A DNA stretch of 64,000 nt from Leucobacter sp. CX169 (GCF_017161405.1 NZ_CP071051.1:2418001-2482000); one strand, 5' to 3'. Positions 44,978 to 54,114 are shown, numbered from the stretch's first letter. The notes: generated by a model not told the origin, from the letters alone. Program-made: numbers and translations.

Positions 44978-45766
44978 CTAGGCGTCCTTGATACCGGTCT
45001 GCACCGAGACCGGGGGCTTCGGCTTGCCCGTCGCAGGCGGGGTGACCTCGCCCGAGCAGCCGGTGCCGAACGAGTAGGTATTGCCGGCAAACGTGATCGA
45101 GTTGACGATGGCTCCGTCCGAGCCGGTCATGCCGACGCCGAGGATCTCGAATACGTCGTTGTACTGGTCGATATCACTCTGCATGGACGCAAACAGATCC
45201 TGCGTATCGCCGCCATTGAAATACTCACTCGAGTCCGTCAGCTCCATGCCACTCAACGTGTGCACACCCGGGCCGAAGCCGGCCAGGTTGTACACCGTGG
45301 TGAACTCTTCGAGCTCGTGTTCTGCGCCCTCGCCGCTCTCGTAGTAAATGAAAGTGGGAAGTTGAATAGTCACGTCGCCCTGTGCGACATCGATCGAAAT
45401 CGAATCAATCAAAGCCTGCAGGCTCGCGGTACCGCTCGCGGCGTTCGCAGTCGGGCGCCCGTCTACCGGGAAACCCTTGAGCAGCTGCGTCACGTCTGCC
45501 GTTCCGACCGACGGCAGGAACGACACGGAGCAGGCGTTGAACGTCAGGCTGTCCGAAACCGGGACGCCCGGGTCCTCCGTGTTACCGATGTGCCACGTGT
45601 CGTAGTTATACCCGGGGGTACCCTCAGCGCCGTTCTCGAACCCAGCGACGTCGTTCGGCCCCACCACGGATCCGGCTGCGGTGGCGGGCGAAAGCCCGGT
45701 GAGAGTCAGTGCGGCAACTGCCAGTGCGGCAAAGCCGAATCGCAAGCCCGTGATGCGCTTCGTCAT
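44978..45766 (-). CDS. secreted protein with C-terminal PPATG/VQTG motifs
   Basis: A 262-residue protein with a clear signal peptide (FGFAALAVAALTLTGL, cleavage near ATA-A). The mature chain is acidic, with two Cys (FNACSVSF and GTGCSGEV) that could form a disulphide. The C-terminus reads VTPPATGKPKPPVSVQTG then IKDA. PPATG and VQTG resemble sortase motifs of the xxxTG type, but no hydrophobic helix or basic tail follows, so it is not a canonical LPXTG sorting signal. I do not recognise the family. AGAGGAA precedes the start. A sortase-like gene follows. Confidence 0.8.
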   Translation of the reverse strand: MTKRITGLRFGFAALAVAALTLTGLSPATAAGSVVGPNDVAGFENGAEGTPGYNYDTWHIGNTEDPGVPVSDSLTFNACSVSFLPSVGTADVTQLLKGFPVDGRPTANAASGTASLQALIDSISIDVAQGDVTIQLPTFIYYESGEGAEHELEEFTTVYNLAGFGPGVHTLSGMELTDSSEYFNGGDTQDLFASMQSDIDQYNDVFEILGVGMTGSDGAIVNSITFAGNTYSFGTGCSGEVTPPATGKPKPPVSVQTGIKDA

Positions 45767-45916
45767 GTACGTTCCTCTTCATTGAAGTGTCTTGACCGAC
45801 AAACTCGGCAAGCCCGGAATTCAGGCGCATTCGCCAGAGTTGGATGTGATCCAAAGTTAATCTATGTCAGATGTTGGGGGATGGCAAATTCACCGTCCTG
45901 TCATGGCGCACAACAC

Positions 45917-45955
45917 AAAACGGCCCGGATCGAAATTCTCGATCCGGGCCGTTTT
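45917..45955. terminator. bidirectional terminator after icd
   Basis: AAAACGGCCCGGATCGA, a 5-base loop AATTC, then the exact reverse complement ending GTTTT. It lies 12 bases after the icd stop on the minus strand and upstream of the secreted protein gene. Confidence 0.93.
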
Positions 45956-45967
45956 CGTGAGGACACG

Positions 45968-47182
45968 TTACGCGAGTCGCGCCTGCAGGTTCTCGTCGAT
46001 CGTCGCGAGGAACTCCTCGGTCGTCTGGTAGCCCTGCTCGGGGCCGACCAACGCAGCGAGGTCCTTCGTCATCTTGCCCGACTCAACCGACTTGATGACG
46101 ACGTCTTCGAGGGTGAGCGCGAACTCAATGAGGGCCTGGTTCCCGTCGAGCTTGCCGCGGTGCGCGAGGCCGCGCGTCCAGGCGAAGATCGAAGCGATCG
46201 GGTTCGTCGAGGTGGGCTTGCCCTGCTGGTGCTGGCGATAGTGACGCGTGACGGTGCCGTGCGCCGCCTCAGCCTCGACGACCTTTCCGTCCGGCGTCGC
46301 CAGTACGGAGGTCATGAGGCCGAGCGAGCCGAAGCCCTGGGCAACGGTGTCGGACTGCACATCGCCGTCGTAGTTCTTGCACGCCCAGACGTAGCCGCCC
46401 TCCCACTTCATGGCCGAAGCGACCATGTCGTCAATGAGGCGGTGCTCGTAGGTGAGGCCCGCGGCCTCGAACTGCGGCTTGAACTCGGCGTCGTAAATCT
46501 CCTGGAAGATGTCCTTGAAACGACCGTCGTAGGCCTTCAGGATCGTGTTCTTCGTCGAGAGGTAGACCGGGTAGTTGCGGCTCAACCCGTAGTTCAGCGA
46601 GGCGCGCGCAAAGTCGCGGATCGAGGCGTCAAGGTTGTACTGCACCTGGGCGATTCCGTCACCCGGCGACTGGAAGACCTCGAACTTCTGCGGCTCCGAG
46701 CCGTCCTCGGGCGTGAACTCCACCGTGAGAGTTCCCTTGCCCGCGAAGCGGAAGTCGGTCGCACGGTACTGGTCACCGAACGCGTGGCGGCCGATGATGA
46801 TCGGCTTGTTCCAACCGGGCACGAGGCGCGGGATGTTCGAGATGATGATCGGCTCGCGGAAGATCACGCCGCCGAGAATGTTGCGGATGGTGCCGTTCGG
46901 GCTCTTCCACATCTTCTTGAGGCCGAACTCTTCGACGCGGGCCTCGTCTGGGGTGATGGTGGCGCACTTCACACCAACACCGTGCTTCTGAATCGCGTGT
47001 GCCGCGTCAATCGTGACCTGATCGTCCGTCGCGTCGCGGTGCTCGATGCCCAGGTCGTAGTACTCGAGGGTCAGGTCGAGGTAGGGGTGGATCAGGCGAT
47101 CCTTGATGAACTGCCAGATAATGCGGGTCATCTCGTCGCCATCGAGCTCGACTACTGTGCCTTCAACCTTGATCTTCGCCAA
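45968..47182 (-). CDS. icd: NADP-dependent isocitrate dehydrogenase
   Basis: A 404-residue homodimeric (eukaryotic-type) enzyme oxidising isocitrate to 2-oxoglutarate. Visible are [56 protein letters not shown], the metal-site region [16 protein letters not shown] and [20 protein letters not shown]. Length and motifs fit actinobacterial Icd of this class. It has its own strong terminator. Confidence 0.96.
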   Translation of the reverse strand: MAKIKVEGTVVELDGDEMTRIIWQFIKDRLIHPYLDLTLEYYDLGIEHRDATDDQVTIDAAHAIQKHGVGVKCATITPDEARVEEFGLKKMWKSPNGTIRNILGGVIFREPIIISNIPRLVPGWNKPIIIGRHAFGDQYRATDFRFAGKGTLTVEFTPEDGSEPQKFEVFQSPGDGIAQVQYNLDASIRDFARASLNYGLSRNYPVYLSTKNTILKAYDGRFKDIFQEIYDAEFKPQFEAAGLTYEHRLIDDMVASAMKWEGGYVWACKNYDGDVQSDTVAQGFGSLGLMTSVLATPDGKVVEAEAAHGTVTRHYRQHQQGKPTSTNPIASIFAWTRGLAHRGKLDGNQALIEFALTLEDVVIKSVESGKMTKDLAALVGPEQGYQTTEEFLATIDENLQARLA

Positions 47183-47354
47183 AGCAACTCCAGATTCTTA
47201 TCGCTCCTCCGGGCCCGGTGGGACCCTCGGGTAGTCTACCCTGCCTTCCGTAAAGTACTTCGACGTCGAGATAAATGCGGTTGAATCTGCGGCGCCCACC
47301 AGGGAGTTGCCCGAACGGTATTGCGAATCGGCGCGGGTCAGCTAGCCTGAGAGC

Positions 47355-47807
47355 ATGAGCCAGCTACGACTAGAAGAACTGTCGGCGGCAACGATCGTCG
47401 CGGTGAACTCGCTCGGCCTGAAGCCGGGCCAGGAGTGGTTCGTCACGCCGGTCTCGTATTCGGCAGCGGCGGCGGTCATCCCCGTCGGTTCCACCTGGCA
47501 ACGCGTCATCCTCAGCGAAGAGCGCGTCGTCGGCTTCATTCACGGCAACTTCGACCCCGATGCTGCGCAGGAGGAGTTCCGCGCGGCGCTCTGGCGCATC
47601 AACGTCGACGCCAACGCCCAGGGCATGGGCGTGGGTCGATTCGCAGTCGAGGCCATCAAAGACGAGGCCCGCAGCCGCGGCGTGAGCCGCCTCACGGTGA
47701 TCTGGGAGCAGGGCGAGGCCGGCCCCGAGGAGTTCTTCCTTCGCGTCGGGTTCACTCCCATCGGCGAGACCCAGTACGGCGAGATCATCGGAGCGATCGA
47801 ACTCTGA
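47355..47807 (+). CDS. GNAT-family N-acetyltransferase
   Basis: A 150-residue acetyltransferase. The acetyl-CoA loop QGMGVGRFAV is present, preceded by LWRINVDANAQG and followed by VSRLTVIWEQ and FFLRVGFTPIGE. Substrate unknown. Its stop overlaps the RarD start (CTGA), so the two are probably co-translated. Confidence 0.88.
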   Translation: MSQLRLEELSAATIVAVNSLGLKPGQEWFVTPVSYSAAAAVIPVGSTWQRVILSEERVVGFIHGNFDPDAAQEEFRAALWRINVDANAQGMGVGRFAVEAIKDEARSRGVSRLTVIWEQGEAGPEEFFLRVGFTPIGETQYGEIIGAIEL

Positions 47808-48709
47808 ACGCAGCACCCACGCTCGGCCGCGGCACACTCGCTTCGGTCGGGTCGTCCCTCAGTTTTGGCGCGCTCTTTTTCTTCATGCCATTGCTCGCCC
47901 CCATGTCGGGCGAGGGCCTCTGGGCAATCCGCTCGCTGGTTGCCGTCCCCAGCATCATCCTGGTTGTCATTCTCTTGCGAGATTGGCACCAGGTTGACGC
48001 ACTGTGGCGCAGGATCCGGGAGAAGCCGGTTCTCGCACTGGGGCTGCTCGCCTGCGGGCTCATGCTGGCCGCCCAGATATGGGTATTTGGTTGGGCCCCG
48101 GTGTACGGACGCGGGCTGCAGGTGGCTCTCGGATACTTCCTGCTGCCCCTCGTGCTCGTGGTGGTCGGCCGCCTGCTGTACCGCGACCGACTCGCCTGGT
48201 GGCAGTGGCTCGCGGCGGGGGTGGCCGCGATCGGTGTCGTCGCCGAGATCATCCGCGTCGGCGGCATCTCCTGGGAGACGCTGCTCGTCGCCCTCGGCTA
48301 CCCCGTCTACTTCATCGTGCGGCGGTGGCTTGGTTTCAATAACATGGGCGGCACCGTCGGGGAACAGGTCATCGTATTACCGATCGCGATCTACTTCGTC
48401 GTCGTTGAGATCGTTGACGGCCGAGCGTTGCGCGAGAACCCGGCCATCTGGTGGCTCGGACCGATCATCGGCGTTGTCGCCTCACTGGCGCTCTTGCTCT
48501 ACTTGATCGCCTCAAAACTGCTTCCCCTCAGCACGTTTGGCCTGCTCAGCTATCTCGAGCCGGCGCTGCTCATGATCGCGGCGCTGATGCTCGGCGAGGC
48601 AATCGCTCCCGAGGAGTACACCACTTACGCTGCCATCTGGGTCGCCGTCCTCATCGTCATTATCGGCGGCGTCGTCCAGCTGGCAAGGAGCCGCAAGCCA
48701 CTTGCCTGA
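47804..48709 (+). CDS. rarD: EamA/RarD-family transporter with CTG start
   Basis: A 301-residue drug/metabolite transporter with about ten helices. RGTLASVGSSLSFGALFFF and APVYGRGLQVALGYFLLPL are typical of RarD. No ATG, GTG or TTG is available in frame before the conserved RGTL segment. CTG 47804 overlaps the preceding stop (CTGA) and has GGAG about 9 bases upstream, so a rare CTG start coupled to the acetyltransferase is the best reading. The first in-frame ATG (47886) would cut into helix 1. Confidence 0.82.
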   Translation: MNAAPTLGRGTLASVGSSLSFGALFFFMPLLAPMSGEGLWAIRSLVAVPSIILVVILLRDWHQVDALWRRIREKPVLALGLLACGLMLAAQIWVFGWAPVYGRGLQVALGYFLLPLVLVVVGRLLYRDRLAWWQWLAAGVAAIGVVAEIIRVGGISWETLLVALGYPVYFIVRRWLGFNNMGGTVGEQVIVLPIAIYFVVVEIVDGRALRENPAIWWLGPIIGVVASLALLLYLIASKLLPLSTFGLLSYLEPALLMIAALMLGEAIAPEEYTTYAAIWVAVLIVIIGGVVQLARSRKPLA

Positions 48710-48727
48710 TACCCCCCGGGGGCATAT
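48709..48727. promoter_or_regulatory. CsoR-type copper operator
   Basis: ATACCCC-CCG-GGGGCATAT is a near-perfect palindrome of the known CsoR box pattern (ATACCCC/GGGGTAT). It overlaps the RarD stop and sits just upstream of csoR, consistent with autoregulation. It also argues that CsoR translation starts downstream of it. Confidence 0.75.
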
Positions 48728-48782
48728 GGTACAGGGAGTGGCTCAGTCACTTTTGCCGCAGTTTTCACGGAAGGTCACCGCA

Positions 48783-49061
48783 GTGCACGGCTACTCGGAT
48801 CACAAGAATGAGCTCCTCAAGCGGCTTCGTCGCGCCGAAGGCCAGGTGCGCGGGATCCACCGCATGATCGAGGAGGACACGTACTGTATCGACGTGCTCA
48901 CCCAGGTGTCTGCGGCGACCAAGGCGCTTGAGCGGGTCGCCCTTGAACTGCTCGACGACCACCTCAGCCACTGCGTCGCCGAGGCCGCCCGCGAGGGGGG
49001 CGAGGTCGCCGACGAGAAGCTGAAAGAGGCCTCGGCCGCGATCGCTCGCCTGGTCCGCTAG
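48783..49061 (+). CDS. csoR: CsoR-type copper-sensing repressor (DUF156)
   Basis: A 92-residue all-helical metalloregulator. The copper ligands match the C-H-C pattern: Cys35 in DTYCIDVLTQ, His60 and Cys64 in DDHLSHC. LLKRLRRAEGQVRGIHRM is the DNA-binding helix region. GTG 48783 is chosen because GGAAGG precedes it and because earlier in-frame starts lie in the operator. No copper ATPase or chaperone gene follows in the window; the next gene is convergent. Confidence 0.9.
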   Translation: MHGYSDHKNELLKRLRRAEGQVRGIHRMIEEDTYCIDVLTQVSAATKALERVALELLDDHLSHCVAEAAREGGEVADEKLKEASAAIARLVR

Positions 49062-49066
49062 CCTCA

Positions 49067-50113
49067 CTACCCGGCAGGATCCGCCCGCTCGGCGAGACCG
49101 GTCATCGCCTCGAGCACGAGTAGCGCCGCCAAGCGGACCGTGCGGCCGTCCGCCGAGTCGGCCGTCGCGTCGATCTCTGCGAGATCGAACGACGCGACGC
49201 GGGCATCCCGCGCCAGGAGTCGTGTCATTCGGCGCAGCTCTGCGGCAGAAATTCCGCCCGGCACCGCGGCTGGGCACGCCGGCACCACCGCGCGGTCGCA
49301 GACGTCGACGTCGAGGTCAACATGGATCGGCCCCTTACCGTCCCCCGCGATCGCGAGCGCCTCGGCCACGATCTCTCTGAGTGGTCGGTCGAAAAGTTCG
49401 TCGCGGTGGATCACCCGAATGCCGAGGTCGCGCGCGCGGTCGCGGTATGCCCGGGAGTTCGCGAAGTCGGCGATGCCGATTTGGACGATACGACGCGGGT
49501 CAAGGCCGGCCTCGACCAGGCGACGAACGGGCGATCCGTTGCTCCGCCCATCGCGCAGATCGTGGTGCGCGTCGAGGGTGATCAGCCCGCCCGCCCCGAT
49601 TGCGCCAGCAGCCAACGCCGCCGAATCAAGCTGCGCTCCGAGCACGCCTCGAGCGGCGGGCACCGTAAGCGAGTTGTCGCCACCGAGCGCGATCACGAGG
49701 CGGGAGTCGCGAGCGAGTGCGGCAATCGCTGCGGTTGCCGCCAGCTCACCCTCCACACTGTCGGGGTCTGCGAGGTCTCCCGCGTCGCGAATACTCAGCA
49801 CCTGGCTGAGTTCGAGCTGCGCCTCCTCACCCCGCACCCCCGGGGTGCCGGGCGCGACCGCATGGCCCGAGTAGCGCCGGAGGGCCTGCCGAATTGCGGC
49901 GGGGGTCTCGTGCGCGTTCGTCGCCGAGATTGAGGTACGCGACGTCGGTACCCCGACAATCACCACGTCCACGGCCTCGCCGCCAAGCGGGGCGGCCCAA
50001 CTGCCGGCGCGCGGCCAGAGCGGGTCGACCGGAAGCCCGGGGGCCACGCTGGGCGTCGCCGGGGTGAAAGCGGGCGCCGGGGAGGAGGAGGGGAAAGACG
50101 ATTGGTCGACCAT
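49067..50113 (-). CDS. hutG: formimidoylglutamase (arginase superfamily)
   Basis: A 348-residue Mn2+ hydrolase. Metal ligands appear in ALGGDNS (in place of the usual GGDHS), DAHHDLRDG and HVDLDVDVCD. The arginase fold with this context (divergent from hutH) indicates hydrolysis of N-formimidoyl-L-glutamate to glutamate and formamide, the last step of histidine degradation. Agmatinase or guanidinobutyrase would be alternatives without the context. It shares an operator-bearing intergenic region with hutH. Confidence 0.88.
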   Translation of the reverse strand: MVDQSSFPSSSPAPAFTPATPSVAPGLPVDPLWPRAGSWAAPLGGEAVDVVIVGVPTSRTSISATNAHETPAAIRQALRRYSGHAVAPGTPGVRGEEAQLELSQVLSIRDAGDLADPDSVEGELAATAAIAALARDSRLVIALGGDNSLTVPAARGVLGAQLDSAALAAGAIGAGGLITLDAHHDLRDGRSNGSPVRRLVEAGLDPRRIVQIGIADFANSRAYRDRARDLGIRVIHRDELFDRPLREIVAEALAIAGDGKGPIHVDLDVDVCDRAVVPACPAAVPGGISAAELRRMTRLLARDARVASFDLAEIDATADSADGRTVRLAALLVLEAMTGLAERADPAG

Positions 50114-50166
50114 ATCTCGACGCTAGACGGCTCAGGCGCCGAGAAACAGCGCACCGATTGAGTCGC

Positions 50167-50182
50167 GTCCGGGATACCAGAC
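50167..50182. promoter_or_regulatory. candidate hut operator between hutG and hutH
   Basis: GTCCGGGATACCAGAC, an imperfect palindrome midway between the hutG and hutH starts (about 54 bases from each). It matches the perfect palindrome upstream of hutU (57151-57166) at 14 of 16 positions. Confidence 0.72.
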
Positions 50183-50236
50183 AGTAGTGACTCGTGGCCG
50201 CTGCCCTGCACGCCGTCAATGCGGTGCAATCAGAGC

Positions 50237-51793
50237 ATGAGCACTCTCACAACCGTCACCCTCGGCGAATCTCCCCTCAGCATCGACGATGTGGTCGCGG
50301 TTGCGCGTCACGACGCAGCCGTTGTCCTCGGCGATCGCGCCCGCCACCGTATCTCCGCAGCCCGGGCCGTCATCGAGACGCTCGCGAACGACTCGCGCCC
50401 GCACTACGGCGTCTCAACCGGCTTCGGGGCGCTCGCAAAGGTGCAGATCCCCGCGGAGAAGCGCGCGCAGCTGCAGCGGTCCCTCGTCCGCTCACACGCC
50501 GCCGGCACTGGGGCCGAGGTCGAGCGGGAGGTCGTGCGCGCCCTGATGCTCCTGCGTCTCAACACGCTCGCGAGCGGCCACACGGGCGTGCGCCTCGAAA
50601 CCGCCGAAACCTATGCCGCGGTACTCAACGCCGGAATCACCCCGGTCGTGCACGAGTACGGCTCGCTCGGCTGCTCGGGCGATCTCTCCCCCCTCGCGCA
50701 CTGCGCCCTCTCGGTGATGGGCGAGGGCGACGTTCGCCTCCCGGACGGATCCCCCGCCTCTGCCGCAACCGCCCTCTCCGCAGCGGGCATTGTCCCCGTC
50801 GTACTCGCCGAAAAAGAAGGCCTCGCCCTCATCAATGGCACGGACGGCATGCTCGGCATGCTGTGCCTCGCCCTCCACGACCTGGGACAGCTCTTCCGGG
50901 TTGCCGACGTCGCCGCAGCGGCAAGCGTCGAGGCGCTGACCGGCACCGATTCGGTGTTCGCTGCCGAACTACACACGATTCGACCCCACCCCGGTCAGGC
51001 AGCGTCCGCCGCCAACATGGCCAAGGTACTCGCCGGTTCCGGCCTCATTCAGCGCCCGACCGAGGGCGAGTTCACCCGCGTGCAGGACGCGTACTCGTTG
51101 CGCTGCTCCCCGCAGGTGCACGGCGCCGCCCGCGATACCGCCGCGCATGCCGCGAGCGTCGCCGCAATTGAGCTGCGCTCGGCGATCGACAACCCCGTCG
51201 TGCTCGACGACGGCCGGGTCGAGTCGAACGGAAACTTCCACGGCGCCCCGGTCGGCTACGTGCTCGACTTCCTCGCGATCGCCGTCGCCGATGTCGCGAG
51301 CATCTCCGAGCGGCGCACCGACCGCTTCCTCGACACGGCCCGCAACCATGGGCTGCCACCCTTCCTCGCGGCAGACCCCGGCCTCGACTCGGGCCTCATG
51401 ATTGCGCAGTACACCGCGGCCGGCATCGTCTCAGAACTGAAGCGACTCGCGACGCCGGCCTCGGTCGACTCCATCCCGTCCTCTGCCATGCAGGAGGACC
51501 ACGTGTCTATGGGATGGGCTGCTGGCAGAAAGCTGCGTCGCTCGGTCGACGGGCTTGCGCGCGTGCTCGGCATCGAACTGCTCGCGTCCACCCGGGCACT
51601 CGATTTCCGTGAGGCGGCAGGTGCGGGCACCCCGGCACCGGCAACGCAGGCCCTGCACGGCCTGTTCCGCACCCGCATTTCGGCCCCCGACACCGACGCC
51701 TTCCTCTCCCCCGACATCAACACGGCGCACGAGTTTGTCCGCTCGGGCGCAGTGCTCGATACGGTGGAGGGGGCGATCGACGCCCTTCGGTAG
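50237..51793 (+). CDS. hutH: histidine ammonia-lyase
   Basis: A 518-residue enzyme converting histidine to urocanate and ammonia. The MIO cofactor tripeptide is Cys146-Ser147-Gly148 in YGSLGCSGDLSPLAH, with Cys replacing the usual Ala, as in some actinobacterial HutH. YGVSTGFGALAKVQIP, RVQDAYSLRCSPQVHGA and SAMQEDHVSMG are also family motifs. ATG 50237 is preferred to 50219. The IclR gene follows. Confidence 0.95.
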   Translation: MSTLTTVTLGESPLSIDDVVAVARHDAAVVLGDRARHRISAARAVIETLANDSRPHYGVSTGFGALAKVQIPAEKRAQLQRSLVRSHAAGTGAEVEREVVRALMLLRLNTLASGHTGVRLETAETYAAVLNAGITPVVHEYGSLGCSGDLSPLAHCALSVMGEGDVRLPDGSPASAATALSAAGIVPVVLAEKEGLALINGTDGMLGMLCLALHDLGQLFRVADVAAAASVEALTGTDSVFAAELHTIRPHPGQAASAANMAKVLAGSGLIQRPTEGEFTRVQDAYSLRCSPQVHGAARDTAAHAASVAAIELRSAIDNPVVLDDGRVESNGNFHGAPVGYVLDFLAIAVADVASISERRTDRFLDTARNHGLPPFLAADPGLDSGLMIAQYTAAGIVSELKRLATPASVDSIPSSAMQEDHVSMGWAAGRKLRRSVDGLARVLGIELLASTRALDFREAAGAGTPAPATQALHGLFRTRISAPDTDAFLSPDINTAHEFVRSGAVLDTVEGAIDALR

Positions 51794-51814
51794 TCAGCGA
51801 TGAGGGGAAGTACG

Positions 51815-52600
51815 GTGACCGCACCCGCAAAGGTTCCCGCGGCCGACCACACGCTGCGCATCCTGAAACTCCTAGCCGCCTCCCGCGGGCCACTTCCCGC
51901 GAGCATGATTGCCACCCAGCTGGAGCTCGCGCGTTCCACCGTGTACCACCTGCTCGAGGCCCTGCAGCAGCACGGTTTCGTGATGCACCTCGCCGAGGAG
52001 CGCCGGTACGGGCTCGGGCTTGCTGCGGTCGAGCTGAGCTCGGCGTACGCCCGGCAGGATCCGCTCGCCCGACTCGGCAAGCCGCTGCTCGCGGCGCTCG
52101 TCGACCGGATCCGGGTGAGCGCACACCTCGCGCTGCTGCACGGAAGCGACGTGCTGTACATCGTGGAGGAGCGCGCTCCGGGGTCACCGGCACTCGTGAC
52201 GGGGGTCGACGTCCGGCTGCCTGCGCACTTGACGGCTTCAGGGCGCGCGATCCTGTCGGCCATGCCGCGCGCGCAGGTGCGGGCGCTCTACCCGGGCGCC
52301 GATGCGTTCGTGCACCGCGATGGTCATTCGGACACGATCGACCGCTACTCGAGGTTGCGCGCCGTGCTCGACGAGACCATCGCCCGGGGATTTGCCATCG
52401 AGGAGGGCGCGATCACGCCGGGGTTCTCGTCGATCGCGCAGCCGGTACTCGATCACCGGGGCTGGCCGGTCGCGGGCCTCGCGATCACGTTCCCCTCCGA
52501 CTCCAAGCCGGTGGATCGTTGGGAGCAGCTCGCTGCCGCCGTCGGCGAGGCCGCGATCACACTCTCGACACGGATCCACGGACGCCGCGCCGAGAGCTGA
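51815..52600 (+). CDS. IclR-family regulator, probable regulator of hut
   Basis: A 261-residue regulator. Winged helix: RILKLLAASRGPLPASMIAT and QLELARSTVYHLLEALQQHG. The C-terminal IclR effector domain has LRIRVSAHLALLHGSDVLYI-type start, PAHLTASGRAILSAM and GFAIEEGAITPGFSSIAQPV. GTG 51815 has GAGGGGAAG upstream; ATG 51800 lies on top of that ribosome site. Position after hutH and the shared hut palindromes make it the likely hut regulator. Confidence 0.9.
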   Translation: MTAPAKVPAADHTLRILKLLAASRGPLPASMIATQLELARSTVYHLLEALQQHGFVMHLAEERRYGLGLAAVELSSAYARQDPLARLGKPLLAALVDRIRVSAHLALLHGSDVLYIVEERAPGSPALVTGVDVRLPAHLTASGRAILSAMPRAQVRALYPGADAFVHRDGHSDTIDRYSRLRAVLDETIARGFAIEEGAITPGFSSIAQPVLDHRGWPVAGLAITFPSDSKPVDRWEQLAAAVGEAAITLSTRIHGRRAES

Positions 52601-52625
52601 CCGGCACGCGTCGCGCCGCGGGGCC

Positions 52626-53339
52626 CTATGCGCCGCGCGCCGCGGTGAGCTGAAATTCGACCTGACCACTCGGCTCGACCGCAACAAAGCCCAGATTCGG
52701 AGCTTCAACTCCAAAGTCTGCGAAGGTGATCGGAATCGACCCGGCGATCTCGGCAGAGGTTCCGTCGCTCTTCACTTGCACATCGAAGGTGACCGGGCGC
52801 GAAACCCCCGCAAGGGTCAGCGTGCCGGCGGCAGCGGTCTGTACGATTTCGTTCGCGCCCGGGGCAGCGTCGAGCGTGACCGCCTCGGTGAGGGTAAACA
52901 CTGCGGTCGGGAACTCGCCCACTCGCATTGCTTGATCGCGGAAGTATGCGTCACGGTTGCCACTGTCCGTCGCAATTGACGCGACGTCAACCGTGAGTTC
53001 GGCCGCCTCGAGGGTCAGGCCCGAGTCACCGATCGTGAACGTGCCGCTGACGTCGCTCGTGCGGCCGGTGACGGTGACGGGGGTCCCGTTCAACACCTCG
53101 TTCACTCGATACCCGGCCTCTGATCCGTCGCCCACGATCCAGCTGCCAGCCAGGGTCGACGGATCCAGCTCTGTGGACGCAGCCTCTTGCCCAGCGCCAT
53201 CGTTCCCCACCGAGGGGGCCTCGGCCGCCGGGGCTGAGATGAAGTCTCGGTAGATGACCGGACCTGCGATGGCCGCCACCGCGCCGAGCACCAGCACGCA
53301 GATGCCCGAGACAATGAGTACTTTCCGAGATGTTTTCAT
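52626..53339 (-). CDS. membrane-anchored YceI-family protein
   Basis: A 237-residue protein with an N-terminal membrane anchor (VLIVSGICVLVLGAVAAIAG) and a YceI lipocalin-like barrel: GSWIVGDGSEAGYRVNEVL, SGTFTIGDSGLTLEAAELTV, YFRDQAMRVGEFPTAVFTLT and TLTLAGVSRPVTFDVQV. YceI domains bind long polyprenoid lipids. It lies outside the cytoplasm. Its role here is unknown. Confidence 0.9.
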   Translation of the reverse strand: MKTSRKVLIVSGICVLVLGAVAAIAGPVIYRDFISAPAAEAPSVGNDGAGQEAASTELDPSTLAGSWIVGDGSEAGYRVNEVLNGTPVTVTGRTSDVSGTFTIGDSGLTLEAAELTVDVASIATDSGNRDAYFRDQAMRVGEFPTAVFTLTEAVTLDAAPGANEIVQTAAAGTLTLAGVSRPVTFDVQVKSDGTSAEIAGSIPITFADFGVEAPNLGFVAVEPSGQVEFQLTAARGA

Positions 53340-53345
53340 GCTGCC

Positions 53346-54041
53346 CTAGGCGGTGAGCACGCCTGAGAACTCTGGCGTGTAGGCGGCCGACAGCAGGATC
53401 GGGAGATGGTCCGAGGTGCCGCGCGCGAGGGTGCGCACGCTGCCGATGTCAAAGCCCACTGAGGTCGCGAAGTCAAAGTGTCCGCGGAAGAACTTGTAGC
53501 GAGTGTAGGTGCGGCGGTCGCTGAGCGAGAGCTTGAAGCCGGCATCCTTCACGTGCGCGTGCAGGCCGCCCTTGAACACCGGGTAGTTAAAGTCGCCGAT
53601 CATGATGGTGGGCAGCTCAGGGCCGAGCTCTCCAAGCTCTGCGAGCGCCGCGCTGATCTGGTGCCGGCGGAGCGAGTTCGAGGCGGTGAGGGGCGCCGCG
53701 TGGAATGAAGCGGCAACGAGCTCCCGGCCCGTCTCATGATCGAGTAGACGCGTGCCGAGCAGCCGCTCGTGAGCGGGCGCGAGCACCCGGTCGTGCAGCG
53801 ACTTCTTCAGGGCAACCGTGCGGGTTTCGATCGTCTCAAAGCGCTCGTCACTGACGTACAACGCAAGACCCAGTCGATTCTGCTCGGTTGCGCCCGCGAG
53901 GCGCAGGTGCCCGAGCGTGGCGGGGAGGGACAGCGGGTCAGCCTCCTGCAGACAGAGAATGTCGCTGCGGTGGCGTTCTGCCAAAGCGTGGACCTCGCCG
54001 AGCGCGCGATTCTTGCGCAGGTTATAGCTGATGACCTTCAT
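53346..54041 (-). CDS. endonuclease/exonuclease/phosphatase family protein
   Basis: A 231-residue EEP-fold protein. MKVISYNLRKN has the first-strand Asn, DILCLQEADP the catalytic Glu, MIGDFNYPVFKGG the GDFN motif, and GTSDHLPILL the final SDH. It has no signal peptide. DNA, lipid or phosphoester substrates are all possible. It ends 7 bases before the YceI gene start on the same strand. Confidence 0.9.
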   Translation of the reverse strand: MKVISYNLRKNRALGEVHALAERHRSDILCLQEADPLSLPATLGHLRLAGATEQNRLGLALYVSDERFETIETRTVALKKSLHDRVLAPAHERLLGTRLLDHETGRELVAASFHAAPLTASNSLRRHQISAALAELGELGPELPTIMIGDFNYPVFKGGLHAHVKDAGFKLSLSDRRTYTRYKFFRGHFDFATSVGFDIGSVRTLARGTSDHLPILLSAAYTPEFSGVLTA

Positions 54042-54114
54042 GGTCCCCCTCTGTCAGCGGATGAACTGCCCGCCCACTCACACTAGGCTTTCGCGGCCGC
54101 AAACGCACTGACTG

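Noticed and set aside
45260-47284. 674-codon open frame on the plus strand
   Set aside because: It is antisense to icd and the secreted protein gene, with no domain or start signal.
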